This document shows, piece after piece, positions 9,959 through 22,803 of a stretch of 64,000 bases of DNA. This stretch comes from Galeruca laticollis. Its lineage: Eukaryota > Arthropoda > Insecta > Coleoptera > Chrysomelidae. The stretch lies in contig OY998180.1 in assembly GCA_963921935.1 (NCBI GenBank), positions 47,800,231-47,864,230 of the forward strand, read 5' to 3'. The notes below the pieces were generated by a model. That model saw only the letters and a list, made by a program, of their open reading frames with translations, was not told the DNA's origin and ran no database searches. The translations under genes and the position numbers were made by a program. Numbering within the stretch: the stretch's first letter is position 1; every line of letters begins with the position of its first letter.

Positions 9959-12768
9959 CAGTGGCGGCGCCAGGGATGGGCGCGGTTGGGCGAGCGCCCA
10001 ACCTAAATTGTTCTCGCCCAACCGTCTGCCCAACCTGTTAAATGGAGAAAAATAATAGCAAGCCTCATGAATAGAATAAAAGAAAACTTAAACCATCGCT
10101 TTCAATATTGGACCGTACTATAAGAAATATTATTTTGAGCTATACAAAAACTGAATAAGTAAAATATCTATATTATTTTATTTTACTTGTTGCTGTCTAT
10201 TTGATTTATTGCATTTACGGCATGCTTTGTCTGAAGACGCCCGCTTATCAGTCGGAAGCCTTTTAATGTATCAGAAAATAAACACCCGCTTTGTCGGTCC
10301 GGTCGGTAGTCAGGGTAGTCTGTACTACATAGAACTTTTTTTGACACGTGCGATCGCAATATTGTTGTTACAAATCTCTTGCAAGTGGAAGGGTGTCTAA
10401 TAAAATAGATGTTATGTATTTCTTTACAATTTCATTTAATCTTTTCTTTTAAAAGAGGTTACTTGTTTTCTCTTTTACTTCCTTGAAATACATATAAATT
10501 TAATTTTTGAAAATTTAATTGTCGTTTAAAATGAGTGCTAAACGCATTATCAGTGACTTTTTTAAATCGAAACCAAGTATTCATAGTGCAAATTTATTAG
10601 AAATAAGTGAAACGGTTGATGCTGGAGCAAATGAATGCGAAAGTGACAATATTGCAGAAGACAGCAACATTTATCCTAAAAGAAGGAAAGTACAGGAATA
10701 TGACACAGTTCAAGATGATGATTCCCCTTCATTAAGCGGTGATGAAAATGATAGTTCTAAGTCCGACACGTAAGTTTGTTATGTTAGAGATTATACTACT
10801 TAAGTCATTAGGTACTTATAAAAATTATTCTTTGATATGGGATGCATGTCAGAGACGCTGACAAAAAACCTACAACTATGAGTGATTTAGCCCAGTCTCT
10901 AGATGAACCTCCAAGACAACCGGATTTGCTCAATTTCCCAAAAACAAGATTTGGTCCGGATCTCCGATCTTTTTAATCAGACTTTTATAAAACCTATCCG
11001 TGGATTGAATACAGTGTTTTAAAAGATGCTGTGTTTTGTTATCCATGTAGATTTTTTTCATTGCATACAAAAGGAACATTTTCATCCAAAACATTCATTT
11101 CTGAGGGTTATAAAAACTGGAAAAGTGCTTCAGAAACAAAAGCTGGATTTAAATATCATGGTAATAGCTTTCAGCACAAAAGTGCTATGGTAGCTTGGAA
11201 TTCGTATAAAAATACTAAAAGTCAACAGTCAGTAGTAGCTCAAATAAGTACTGCGCATACTGAATTGATTCTACTAAACCAGGAGTACATTAAATCTATT
11301 TTACGGTGTATAATTTATTTATCTACCCAGGGTCTTGCTCTTAGAGGACACGACGAGTCCAATACTAGTCAAAATAGAGGTAATTTTTTGGAATTATTAG
11401 ATTTGATGTCACGTGATAATACCACTATTTCAAAAAGACTACTTGAGGGCCCAAAAAATGCTCGGTATACGCATCACTCAATTCAAAATGACCTTATACA
11501 TTGTTTAGCCGAACTATCTATAAAACATATTAGTAGCGAAATTAAAGAAGCCCGTTATTTTGCCCTTATGGCTGATGAAGCCAAAGACTTAAGTAAAATT
11601 GAGCAGTTATCAATTATAGTAAGATATTATTTGAACGGTGTATTGTACGAGCGGTTTTTGGGCTATGAAGCTGCAGAGAAATTAGATGCAACGTCATTGT
11701 TCCAGTTTATTAAAAAACGATTAAGTGAATGTGAAATCGAATTAAGTTGTTGCGTGGCACAAACTTATGATGGAGCAAACGTTATGAGTGGTAAGGTTAA
11801 GGGGGTACAAGCATTGTTAAAAAAAGAAGTCCCACAGGCTATTTATGAACACTGCTTTAATCATGCCTTAAATTTAGTAGTAGTAGATATATGTAAAAAC
11901 TTAAAAGACTGCAATATTTTTTTTCTGTTCTTGAAAACCTTTATGTTTTTGTTAGTGGCTCTTCCATACATAATACATTTTTAAAAATCCAAAAAGACGT
12001 ACATCCAGAAGATAAGCCTGTTGAACTCAAAAGACTTAGTGATACGAGGTGGACTTCACATATATCTAGCTGTTTGGCTGTAAAAAAACATTGCCAGCAA
12101 TATTAATTTTATTAAACCAGTACTTAACAGAAAATAATGTTCGCTCTCCAGATGCATATGGACTTTTAAACAATATTAATTTTACTTTTTTATTCAATTT
12201 ACAGGTTTTCTGTGAATTCTTAATAAAAATAAAGAATGTTTCTGATTATCTACAAAGCAAAGACAGTGACATTCTAAAAAGTTTAACATTAGTGGAATCA
12301 CTAAAACAGTTCTTTGTATCATATAGGCAAGATTGTGAATTTGAAAAGTTATGGACTGCGACAGTACAAAACGCCTCGGCTAATAATATTAACTTGGATG
12401 ATGTAAATATTAAAAGATCAAGAAAATTGCCTTCTAAATTTAATAAAAATATAATTATTCAAAAAATTACCTCACTTACAGATGTGTTACTAAAAAAAGT
12501 GAATTTCAAATTAAATTGTATTATCCTGTTATTGATCGAATCACTTCGGAACTTTGTCGGGGATTTGAAGAAAATAATGGTGTTCTAAAAGGATTTAGTG
12601 TTTTAAACCCATCAAGTAATATATTTTTAAATTTAGAGCAATTAACTCCATTAACTATACATTACGGATGTGACTTGGCATCCGTCGAAACGGAATTAAA
12701 GTTACTACCAAAAACCTTTGAAAGGCATGAAATTAAATTATATAAAAAGGAATTCAAAAACTTACAAG
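9959..12768 (+). mobile_element. hAT element, 3' truncated
   Basis: It begins with the hAT-type terminus CAGTGGCGGCGCCAGG at 9959. This is followed by a GC-rich subterminal hairpin with TTGGGCGAGCGCCCAA. The right terminus is not found: the coding sequence breaks at about 12768 where an LTR-like sequence starts. Confidence 0.75.
10519..12768 (+). pseudogene. hAT transposase-like protein (ZMYM/TTF-finger, DUF4371 type), decayed
   Basis: An ancient-family hAT protein related to zinc finger MYM-type/TTF-domain transposases. Exon 1 (10519-10769) ends at a perfect GTAAGT donor. The acceptor at 10851-10852 gives an 83-base intron that joins in frame. Visible domains are a TTF-type finger region (VFCYPCRFF and the HGNSFQHKSAM block, about 11030-11200) and DUF4371 with DEAKDLSKIEQLSI (about 11570) and AQTYDGANVMSG (about 11760), then the HCFNHALNL motif (about 11850). 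The frame is broken by an in-frame TAA near 10975 and by three frameshifts next to homopolymers, near 11917, 12085 and 12492. The hAT dimerisation domain is missing because of truncation at about 12768. Non-functional as read. Confidence 0.85.
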
Positions 12769-13602
12769 ATGTCCGCTTTTACTGGATCTCGGTGTGTGAG
12801 AGCCCGATGGATATCGCGTAACGACGAATCGACATCTACCGGCACTTGTGCCCTTAAGTTTAGGATGAAACACTCTCTGGAACCCTTCCCGGAATCTTAT
12901 CTGTATGCCGATGATAGCTAAATATCACCCTGACCACTCAGATTCACGACGCAAGGAAAGTAAGTTCCAGAACAGTACACTTAAAAAAAATTTAAATAAA
13001 TTAAATACTTTACCCGGACTGACAAACGTACCCGTAAATAGGGGACGCTATCTTGCCCCTAGGGTTAGGGTCAAAACGACCCGACACCGTTCGCGAACGA
13101 ACCACGTATGTCTCTGGGACCGAACCCGTTCCCCTTTTCTATAAATTTTCCTATTACGTTTTTTTGGTTTATTTTTGCTGTGTAAGCAACTACGTATATT
13201 ATAATGTTTTTCTTCGACTTGAACTTTGGATGTATATTTTTCAACAACGATGTTTAATATTTCTATAATTCGTGACGACATATAATCTAATTTGAAATAC
13301 TACGATTTATTTTCAAATTATTTTAGTAAGGTTGTTATGACTAATCGTGGTATTTCCAATAAAAATGTTGGTCAAACTATCGCATAATTTTGTTTTAACT
13401 TTGGAATATGTATTCACAGGGTGTTTACGGATTTATTAATATAGAAAATTATTTTCTTTTCTTTTTCTCCATAGTCGTACTTATTACAATATAATAACTG
13501 TATATAGAATTAGTTTTAAGTTGTAAAGATTTTATTGGATTTTTAGTTTAACAGGTAACATACGTGTTACCCTTTTTACGTTCTACCCCCTGACTACACA
13601 CG
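12769..13602 (+). repeat. Probable LTR of a Ty3/gypsy element
   Basis: It starts TGTCCGCTTTTACTGG exactly where the hAT coding sequence breaks and ends near ...CTACACA, just before a primer-binding-like CTGACGCCCGAGCAG. A TATAAA lies at about 13141. No second LTR copy is found in the window, so the boundaries are inferred from context only. Confidence 0.45.
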
Positions 13603-13775
13603 GCAATTTCAAACTGACGCCCGAGCAGAATAATTACAAATTGACACTCGAGCAAAACTATCACAAATTGCCGCCCGAGGTTAGATAAACCAGAGCCGTG
13701 AGGAGTAGGCAGGAATATCGGCTGGTAAAACAGGGTCGTAAGAGGTGAAATTACAAATCGCCACTCGAAAAAAGA
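13603..13775 (+). repeat. Leader with four PBS-like repeats
   Basis: The motif RACGCCCGAG or a close variant follows a short A/T-rich spacer (ttacaaattg) at about 13612, 13640, 13670 and 13757. Only the first has the spacing expected of a primer binding site. The 19.73-kb LTR remnant carries the related TGGCGCCCCCGAGCAGG. Confidence 0.6.
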
Positions 13776-13824
13776 AGGTTAGAATAAAAATTGTAAAAGG
13801 GCAAAGAAACAAGACTCTCTAAAG

Positions 13825-14890
13825 ATGAATGAACAGGAAGAATACGCCGGCGTAGGTTTGGAAGTAGCGGACGCAAAAGTAGGATGGATATACAAGCTCA
13901 AAAAGGAAGATGTAATAACAGAGCTACAAAAATTTGAATTAGACACAACCGGTACTGTGGACACACTACGGACCAGAATGGTACACTTCGTAAGGAAACA
14001 GATAAGGTATAATACCATGAACCAGCGAGAAACGAGCACACAAGAATCTGAAAAACGTAGAGAAAGGGTGAACACTACGGAAGACAACGAATCCGAAGAT
14101 AGAGATAGGAGGCACAGCTGCATACACGAAGATTGCACAGAACTGGACAAAATAAGGAGATGGGGAATGTATTTTGATGGCTCAAAAGACCCGATAGAAT
14201 TCTTTGAAAGGTTGCAAGAGCTTAGAACATGTTACCAACTAAACGACGAAATTATACTTAGAGCTCTGCCAGAAGTGCTAAAAGGCAAAACAATCCTTTG
14301 GTACTGGAATAATAGACATATCTGGGAAACTTGGCAAGATTTCATAGATGATTTCGAGACATTTTATGTACCGTTGGATTTATCAACATATTCAGAAGAA
14401 AAAATAATGGAGAGGAAACAAAGAAAAATGAACCATTTAAACGATACATCACGGAAATTCAAACATTAATGCGGCGACACATGGGTTTCAACAATAACCA
14501 ACGGCTAGAAACGATATATAGAAATATGAACCCGAAATACAAACTTCACGTCCGCAGAAACGAAATTACATCAATAAGGGACCTCACACGACGAGTTAGA
14601 AAATATCCAGAAAGAAATCGAGAAATCCGGCTTACCTGAAGATAAACCCCGATACGATCGTCCCCCAGGACAAGGTCCACAAAACGGTAACAAGTTACTA
14701 AATTATAACAAACAAAATTGCTGCTGGAGATGCGGTAAAAGAGGACACAGAAAAGAAACTTGCTACGGGAGACAAATATTATTATGTAGTCATTGCGGAA
14801 CCATAGGAACACCTTCAAATAAATACAGTTGCCGGAGATCGGGAAACTTAACAAGGGCCAATTCTTCGAGAGGCAAGATGAGTCCACAAT
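13825..14890 (+). pseudogene. Ty3/gypsy Gag, frameshifted
   Basis: Structural Gag protein of an LTR retrotransposon. The open part (13825-14469) has an N-terminal SAP-like module (VGWIYKLKKEDVITELQKFE). A retrotransposon gag capsid domain follows at residues about 110-200 (GMYFDGSKDPIEFFERLQEL, then the W-rich LWYWNNRHIWETW). A frameshift near 14440 moves the capsid C-terminus to another frame. Downstream, in yet another frame, is a good CCHC knuckle (CWRCGKRGHRKETC, about 14720) and a second, degenerate one that lacks the histidine. Its N-terminal module matches the 20.5-kb relic, so the two belong to related families. The protein is dead. Confidence 0.8.
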
Positions 14891-15110
14891 AAAGTCCTCC
14901 TCTACGAACAATTACAGTATATCAGATGATAAAAGACCACACATAATAATTTATACTCACAAACAGCAGAGATTAAACACAGGATCGCAAAAATCATATA
15001 TAGCAGAAAAAGGCCTTAACAAAATTAAACATTCCGTATATAAGGCTAACTTAGAAAACACAACGGTAACATTAACATGTGGATATAAAATGAAAATTGC
15101 CGTCTGTTAG
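14829..15110 (+). pseudogene. Retroelement aspartic protease remnant
   Basis: Start of a retropepsin: the context RPHIIIYT... then NTGSQKSYIAEKGL matches the active-site loop, with the catalytic D of the DTG triad replaced by N. It follows the zinc-knuckle region of the gag remnant and ends abruptly at 15110. There unrelated hairpin sequence begins, so reverse transcriptase and integrase are absent. Inactive by substitution and truncation. Confidence 0.65.
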
Positions 15111-15111
15111 G

Positions 15112-15211
15112 AATAAAACTGGTGAATGTTGGGGTATGCAGCAAGAGAAAATTTTCCGTTAAGAGTACACTTTTTTTCCGTTTCTCTTGCTGCATACCTC
15201 AATATTCACCA

Positions 15212-15267
<56 letters not shown>
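15112..15267. repeat. Hairpin of ~38-bp arms followed by a (TA)n microsatellite
   Basis: AATAAAACTGGTGAATGTTG (from 15113) pairs with CAATATTCACCAGTTTTAT (to about 15218); the loop is about 30 bases. A TA run of about 50 bases follows. A diverged single arm of the same family is present in reverse orientation at 56440-56515. Confidence 0.8.
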
Positions 15268-15270
<3 letters not shown>

Positions 15271-16145
15271 TTATACATAATATTATTAGATGAGCAAACG
15301 TTTAAAATTTAACACAAATTAAAAGTGGAACTTCTTTTTTGAGACAACTCCAAAGTGCTCTGCACATTTCTGCAATTATGCTCGCTGTTGTCGTCTCTAC
15401 CAGATACTGTGGTACGATATGGATGTGAAACAGTCACCTGTAGCTAAATATCTGTTGAAAAATTGTATTTAGTTTAATGTCTGTAATCAATGTGGTTAAG
15501 CAAGACAAATCTACAATATTAGCGTAAAACTATTAGAAGTTGTGCAGCACCAGAAATGGGCTCCCTCATGCTTTCTGTTTTGTCATGAGAGGCCCAACTA
15601 AAAATAGCTGCACTTCGAATTGACTCGGAGACATCCGCAAATAAATTTCAAATTTATCTGCATACCAGAAGAGTGTAGAAAAAAACTGCTTAAAAAAAGT
15701 AATGTTCCATTCGTAATTTATACAATGGGTGAATCCAAAAACGTTTTTGACTACATTCCTTCTTGTATTTGCGTAACAAAATTTCATTTACTACGAGAGC
15801 TGACAATATTCTTTTTTGCCGAATTTTCTGAATCCGTGCTCTGATACAAATTTGTTGACACTGATCAACCTACTTTTGATATTTGTAAACAAACGACATC
15901 TCGTCAATTTCCTACTATCATAGCAGTGTCGTTGATTATAGTTTAAAACGCTATTTTATTTTTATTCAGTCCTATTACATTCACTTGTATCACTGCCACT
16001 AATGAAATAAACATGTCGCTACTTTTTATCGCGGATATTTGTGAGTTGTCGCTACTTTTTTGAGTCGCGGGAAATTCAAAATTCGGTCACGTGACCAGAT
16101 TTGTCGCTGAAACCGAGCGACGAGCGATAGCATGAGGTTACACCT
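15268..16145. other. Unassigned stretch
   Basis: Short ORFs only (for example 15620-15844 +), none with recognisable features. Nothing supported. Confidence 0.5.
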
Positions 16146-16149
16146 TTTT

Positions 16150-16440
16150 ATAGCGTTTTCGATATACCTGCCCCGGCTGAACTGAGTGGGCACTCAGTTC
16201 AAAAGTTGTGTTTTTATTCAATTGGTTTTCCTTTACTTTGGCTAGATGTTCACGAGTTAAAGCACTTCACTCCTACAGAGTTTTTTATGCTTGTTTTTTT
16301 GTTGTCATGACTGAAACAGCACAACGCAAAGATAAAATGGTTAAAAACAACACCAAAAGCTATTAGCGTCTTCGATTTACCTGCCCCAGCTGAACTGAGT
16401 GCGCACTTAGTTCAAAAGTTGTGTTCAATTATGGTTTTCG
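16150..16440. repeat. Direct repeat carrying a near-perfect hairpin
   Basis: Two copies about 220 bp apart read tagcgtyttcgatwtacctgcccc followed by GAACTGAGTG-gg-CACTCAGTTC (16177-16200). The second copy (16391-16412) has one stem mismatch. Both are followed by aaaagttgtgtt. Confidence 0.8.
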
Positions 16441-16449
16441 CACTTGCAC

Positions 16450-18590
16450 TCATCCAGTTTCACGTATTCGATTTACAAGCGGCACTGCTAGAGTGCACCT
16501 TCGGTTCAATTCTATTTGCCCTGAAACGAAAGACGGTGTAGTCCGTCAGTTCAGTTTTAAGTGGCACCAAATATAGAGAATTTCGAATTAGCATCGTTAA
16601 TCGCATTACTTTCATCTTCAGATAGTTGCTGAGATGAAGAAATATTTTTTATAAATCCCAAAGAAATGTTCAAATTTCTCGTTTTTGCTAACGTGATGAG
16701 GAAATTTAGGAAATATTCCCATGAAGAAGTAAGTGTACCGTTTTTCGTTTGAAAACATTTTTCTTAAAGTGTTTCTATCTACTTGAAGAGTTCATTTGTA
16801 TGTTTTATGTGTTACAAAAGACCATATATTTTTCATGGTGCTGTTCAGGTTCATATGATGTCTTGCTCCTTGCTTTCCTGCTGTTTGTTTTCGGCTTTTT
16901 GACCGAAAGTTGGCTTAGAAACACTGAACTGGTAGTTGAACGGGTGTTCGATTTAAAACTCACTTTTTAGTGCAATCAAGTGAACTAGCATGCCATCGCT
17001 GAGTTTTGTGACGTCGTTTCAGGGCAAACTGAACTTGCAGAGTGCAGGTAAATAAAAAACACTAATATATCGATGTCACTTTAAATTGTCGGTTCATTCG
17101 TGCAAGCACAGGATCATATAACTACTATTAAAAAAAGCGTGCAAGATGAGCGCTACTTTCGTGGCGATCTTTAACTGGTGTGGATGTAGGCGATCGTTAC
17201 GTGCGCGTTCCAGTATATTTATTCAGTTCAGTGGTTGGAACGAACCTATAATATATTCATATACGTATGTATTTGAATATACTCAATGTTCTCTATGGCA
17301 CAATTTAAGTCTTAAACTGTGTCTATGGTTTGAATTTTCAAATAAAGTACGTTATAATTAATATGAAAGATCGAAAGATGCATATGTCGTGAAATGGAGA
17401 GTGATAAATAAATAGTTTATTAAGTTCATTATATAAAAACTGTTGATAAACATTTTGGTGAGTATTTCTATTTTATTATTGTCATTGATAGAGGAATAAA
17501 GTATATCATAATCATTGGATAGCAATTATCAATAATTGCATTCATTGGAAAGGCAGCAATGCATGTAGTGTAAAGAAGTACAAGGGGTTTTTAAATTGTG
17601 TATATTATATTAAAACCTTGAGCTATACTTACCTTGAGCTATACTTATATTTAAAACAAAAAATAAGGACAACAAATGAAATTTTCATTTCATAAGAATG
17701 AAATAACATTTCAAACTTATTTTGATTAATTTTGGGACTGTGAATTTATGAAAGAAGCGGCATACTTTCTTTTAATATGACTAAAGTATAGTTGTTTTAA
17801 ACAGTACACTTAGATACATAAATGTTTACTCAGCTGGTAAGTAGAATACCAAGAGCATTCAACGAATTTGATGTTTGGATTATAATGCTTATATCGGTTT
17901 TATAACTATACTGTGTTAAACAGAAAGACAACGTTTGACAGTGCCTAACTAACCATAGCTGCAAATATGTAGATAACTTTTGTTTGTTCAAAAATTGAAT
18001 TACACTAAAAAACTTTTCATTTATGATACAATGCAACATAATGATATAAAACTATGATACAACCAACTTCCGTCTTATAAATTACATTATAGGAGAGGAA
18101 AAAGTTAAATGTTTAGTATTTACAATTTCTCTTGTAAAAATATTTGGCTTTTACACATTGTAATGAAGTTACTTATTTTGTTACTAAAACATCTCCAGAA
18201 ATAGTACTGTAGTTAACAAACTTATTTTTCATTTTTAGTATTATTTCAGAGTTGTCTGAGGTTGTTAAATTGTTCTTTATTTTTAATTAAGTTTGAAGTT
18301 AATTTTTAAGGCAGTAATTGTTCAGCATTCCCTTTGTACAGTGTTATTAGGTAGCAATGTGCAAGCATAATTCCCCCATCATGTCAGTAGTGGGAGTATG
18401 TTTGAATTTTAAGCTCACTTGGAAATGAAATGATTTTAGTAAAATGAGTAGTGTAGTTGTAAGCCGATATACCTGACTGGAATCACTGAACCATGAAACT
18501 CGCCACTTGAAATTATTTATTCAAAAGTAGTTAGTTCTTTTATTTTGCAAATATAGGAATTATAGAGACAGTTATTTGTTTAAATTTATT
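16450..18590. other. Unassigned stretch
   Basis: AT-rich, with short unsupported ORFs (16749-16970 +, 17146-17361 +, 17830-18039 -). No domain, splice or RNA feature found. Confidence 0.5.
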
Positions 18591-18604
18591 TATAGGAATG
18601 AGAA

Positions 18605-18885
18605 GGTGCCCGAAAAGTCTATTTCTAGAGCCTGAGTTCTAAATAGATTCTGATCGGTCTCCTCCTCGAAATTTTGTTTTATACAAGTAGGGAATAAGAT
18701 TTCTAAAGTTTATTTTTAGAGCTTGAGTACTAGATACATTTTGGAATCTTCCGGGTTATAGGAAATAAGAAACTGTTCAGAAATCTGTTTTTAGAGCCTG
18801 AGTTCTAGGCGTGATTCCTAGAATTCGGAAATGAGTTGTGAAAGTTATTTTTAAAAGCCCAAGTGCTAGATATATTTCACAATTC
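18605..18885. repeat. Four ~85-bp diverged tandem repeats
   Basis: The core TTTNTAGAGCYTGAGTNCTAGAT or a decayed form recurs near 18620, 18712, 18793 and 18850. It is separated by blocks resembling ggaataagaaNtgt. No coding potential. Confidence 0.65.
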
Positions 18886-19494
18886 CATCCATTGCTTTAT
18901 TTTATGTTTTATATTATTTAATAACAATTGTTTTTCATCAAATTAGAGTCACCTACTGGTCTCTGTAACTTCCAATGATGACAAGAATATTTGCAAGGTG
19001 TTATCTCTCCCCGTATTTGTTTTAAAATCAATCAATGTTGTAACTACTGAAACTAAAAAGCAAAGTAGTTTAATCCATTTAAAGGAAAGCCAGGTTAAGA
19101 TAAAAAAAAACCGTAATATGTGTGTATCCATAAGATGCTGAACAAACATATCTGACACTAAGAAAGAAAATAGATTTTATTCTATTTAATTGATAGGCAG
19201 TAGATGGGTGAGCTCTGAAATACAGAACAACCCTTTTTTGTAAATAGTTTTCTTTGCAATATAACCAGATATTATATTGATACTAAATATACCTCTTTTG
19301 TTTCCTTAAAACCAAAACACTTTCTTCAACACATAAATAAGTTGATAAATGGCTAATTTCTGAAATAAGTAAAACATCTTACAAATACAGAGTGAACTGC
19401 TCAAAGTTTAGTACCTCGAAACTTTGAGGAAAATATAAGTTATTACCATAGCTAACAGCTTGAGACAGCCACCAGTAACCATATCACGAAGGGG

Positions 19495-19750
19495 TGTAAC
19501 GATTAAAGCCCGTTCATACACATGTTTCTTGTGAAAGGGTTTTTCTAGCACGACCCCTGTATTACCGTTTCTTCACTAGACTACTGTGGGATCGTGTTGA
19601 GTTTTTAAGTACAAACGTGTATTCTCCACGTTAAGAGAGGATTGGCGCTTGAGGCATACCGCTCTGCCTAGGGTGTCATTGTAACCCTTTTCTGGCAAAA
19701 TTCATGTACAGCAGAAAGGGATGTTAAAAATATGGCGCCCCCGAGCAGGA
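19495..19750 (+). repeat. LTR remnant with primer binding site
   Basis: TGTAACGATTAAAGCCCG marks a possible LTR start. TGGCGCCCCCGAGCAGGAAC at 19733-19752 is a classic primer-binding-site sequence. The LTR end is unclear, because the last plausible ACA is 22 bases before the PBS. Confidence 0.45.
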
Positions 19751-20444
19751 ACTGCTGAAATCAGGGACCACTAAATGACCGACCACCTAAAATTATTAGT
19801 TTTCTTCTACGTTTTAGTAGAAAAACCAATATCTTGAAGTTAGAATCCAAAATATTCTGTAGATTTTGTTTCTAAAATTTTGAATCACCCTGTACACCCG
19901 TTGATCTGAAATTAATAAAACTGCCTTGTTTACATTTATATATGATATACATTTGAAACCTTCAATCATAAAAAGGTAAATAGTCAAATTAAATAGTGAT
20001 AAGGAAAAACTTGTCTTCTTTTTTTCCTACCTGATAAAAACTGCTATTTGTTGTTCAAATTAAATTGGGAGTGGAATAAAAATTGTTTGACAGGGATTTA
20101 TTTGGTTACAGAAGATAACAGTTTGCAACTTGTTTAGCAATTCTATTTAGGATTTTTTTTAATAAATTGCCGAAAAGTAAATTTGATTATATTTAAACTT
20201 AAAACTTGATTGAGGATAAAATAAATAGATGATATAAGTAGGTACTCAACTGTTTCGAATTTTGAGCAATAGTAAGTGCATTGATTTTTCTCTCAGTCGG
20301 AGACGTCCGTTAATATTTTGGATCTGGTTTTCTTTTCTGAAAATTGAACGTTTTTCTTTTATATATTTTTGATTTTTTGTCCGCCTAGCCTGAGGACTGT
20401 CTTAAGTTTGCTTAATTTAAAAAAAACCGATCTTCGAAAATCTA

Positions 20445-20737
20445 ATGTCAACCAGTGTCAGCGAAGGTTCGGAGGACATAAATTCAAAACCCCTGATCCC
20501 CAATCTAAAGACATCCGCGTAGGTTGGGCATATGAATTCAAAAAAAAAGGAGATCTTAGTACCGAATTAATTAACCAACTATTATCAGCAACTGATGGAG
20601 TTAGAGAAAAACGAAAACGTTTGGTAGATTTTCTCAGAAAACATATAACTCCTATTGTAACTGTACAAAAGAGTATACCTTTTGTTGTAACGACACTGAC
20701 AACTAATTATAATTACATCTCTGTACTTTATAATTAA
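20445..20737 (+). pseudogene. Ty3/gypsy Gag N-terminal relic
   Basis: An ATG at 20445 opens a short N-terminal segment. After a shift of frame, the sequence reads DIRVGWAYEFKKKGDLSTEL..., then VDFLRKHI. This is the same SAP-like module that starts the Gag at 13.8 kb (VGWIYKLKKED... VHFVRKQI). It lies about 700 bp downstream of the PBS remnant, as expected of gag. Everything beyond the first ~60 residues is lost. Confidence 0.6.
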
Positions 20738-20739
20738 GC

Positions 20740-22799
20740 TGTGATAAAATTATCTGTAATTTCCGAGTTCAGAGATCTTTGTTTTTGGATTAATTGGATT
20801 GTAATTTTTTTTACTAAAATATCAACATAGTATGTAATCAGTACAATAGCAAACAATTAATAGACACATAATAGGAGAGAGTATATTTAAAGTAAACATA
20901 GAAGGGAAATTTTTTTTAATGATATGAACTTGATATATGCGTCATCATAAATAAATAATAGAATAGGATTCATATTTTTCTTATAATTAGTTAAAGCCCA
21001 CATAATAAAAATGAATGAAACATAATATATAATCCTAAAAAATCGTATATGACCTTCATTCAAGTTAAATTAGGAAACTATCCAAACAGAAATAGAAAAG
21101 CGATAAAGGACATTTGATAGGTTAGGATGAGTGCTTCAAAAAAGGAATTTCATGCGCATCGTTGATCGTATTAGTTAGTCTGGGTTTTGCAGAAACCGCT
21201 TTTTTGAGATTTCTTCATTTATCACGCTTCCTATTCTAATCTAACTCAAAAACAATAAATGTTTTAAACAAGTTTGTTGAATGCAAACTTATAATATTTT
21301 TGCATGCTGACTCTATTCCAGTTGTTTTGATTACAGTAACTTTTTAAAAAATTCCTGAAAGTTGTCCCCCCCCCTTTTCCGAAAAAAATTATTAAAATAA
21401 AAATATTTTTCTCACTCAGAATCCAATACTTATCGAATTGCGGTGACAGAATGAATTTATCTTTAGGAATGCAGCTGCGATTTTTGCTGGCTTTCTGGTG
21501 TTTTGACGTAATCGTCTGCAATATCGAAGTCCGGTTCCCGGCTACATTTTTTAGCATACTAATACATACAAATTTTCATTAATATACAACAATTATTTCG
21601 AAAGTTGTAACAAAACAAAAAAATAACATAAAAAATTACATTTGTTTAAAATTGTACATATCAAAAAAACTATTAACATATATCGATGTAAAATTTTCTG
21701 ACTAACATTTTTTGTCTGGAACTTTTATTTCTAGAACCAACAGGAAGCAAGATATATGTGAAAATCTGAATTATAAAAACGCGATTTTTGCATGCCTTTG
21801 CAAAACCTTGACTAGCTGATATAATATGTGTAAAACTCCTTTTTTGAAACACTTACCCAAGTCCAATATACTTCTGGATAGTTTGTCCTGACTACTTGTT
21901 AAAACTCGTTGCATGCCGTTCTTATGATGGGAAATAATATAAAACACGACTGCAGGTTTTTGAAGAAAACATGGAAGTACTTGATTTTATTTTATGTTAG
22001 GTTCTATGAGTGTTGTGATTTTTCCACCAGGAATTGTGCCAGGAAAATCAAATTCTATTAATTTTTAAAATTCGCCATTCATATGCAAAATGGATACTGA
22101 TAAATTCAACTACGTTTAGTAAGCCACGACTGTAATGTAACAGATGTTTTGGGAATCATTGCGTATGACATAATTAGAATCGTTAAACTCCATGCTCGTG
22201 GTTCATATATTATTTTTTAATAAACTTATGAAAACAAGAATACAAAATAATATAAATAATCATCTTGATTATAAACAAAAAACTCTGATGCACATGTGTA
22301 TAAAAATGCATATAATTGCTTTGAACATATCCATTGTCTGATAATATGCTACACCATATGTGATAAACCGCTACACAAAAGTTCATAAATTTTGAATATG
22401 TTTCTTATGTTAGCAGTTTTTGTTTTGCTAGTTTTTTCATTTTTTGTGGGTTTTAAATTTTGGTTCATATTTAATTTTGACAATATTAATTTTAAGTAAA
22501 GCCAAACCATAAACTTGGGGCTATAACGACGATTGAAGGGGCGTGATTTTAGAGAATTAGCAGGCTTCCTTTAAATTAGATAGGTAAATATTTAGCAACA
22601 GGAAAATTACTCGAAAGATCGAGAAATGGTCAGTCTTATGTGAACAAGTTTATTTTCCAACAGTATCTTCTGTTAGAGAATCATTGATTGTTTGTCATAT
22701 CATTCAACAGCAGCTTTTATAAGCTTGCTCTTTCAAAGGGAAACACTATGTTGAACATTAGACTAGAAGTTCCACTAACAAAGTTCGTAGTCTTGTATG
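20740..22799. other. Unassigned AT-rich stretch
   Basis: Contains a poly-C run (about 21367) and only short ORFs without features. I see no gene. Confidence 0.5.
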
Positions 22800-22803
22800 A
22801 TGG

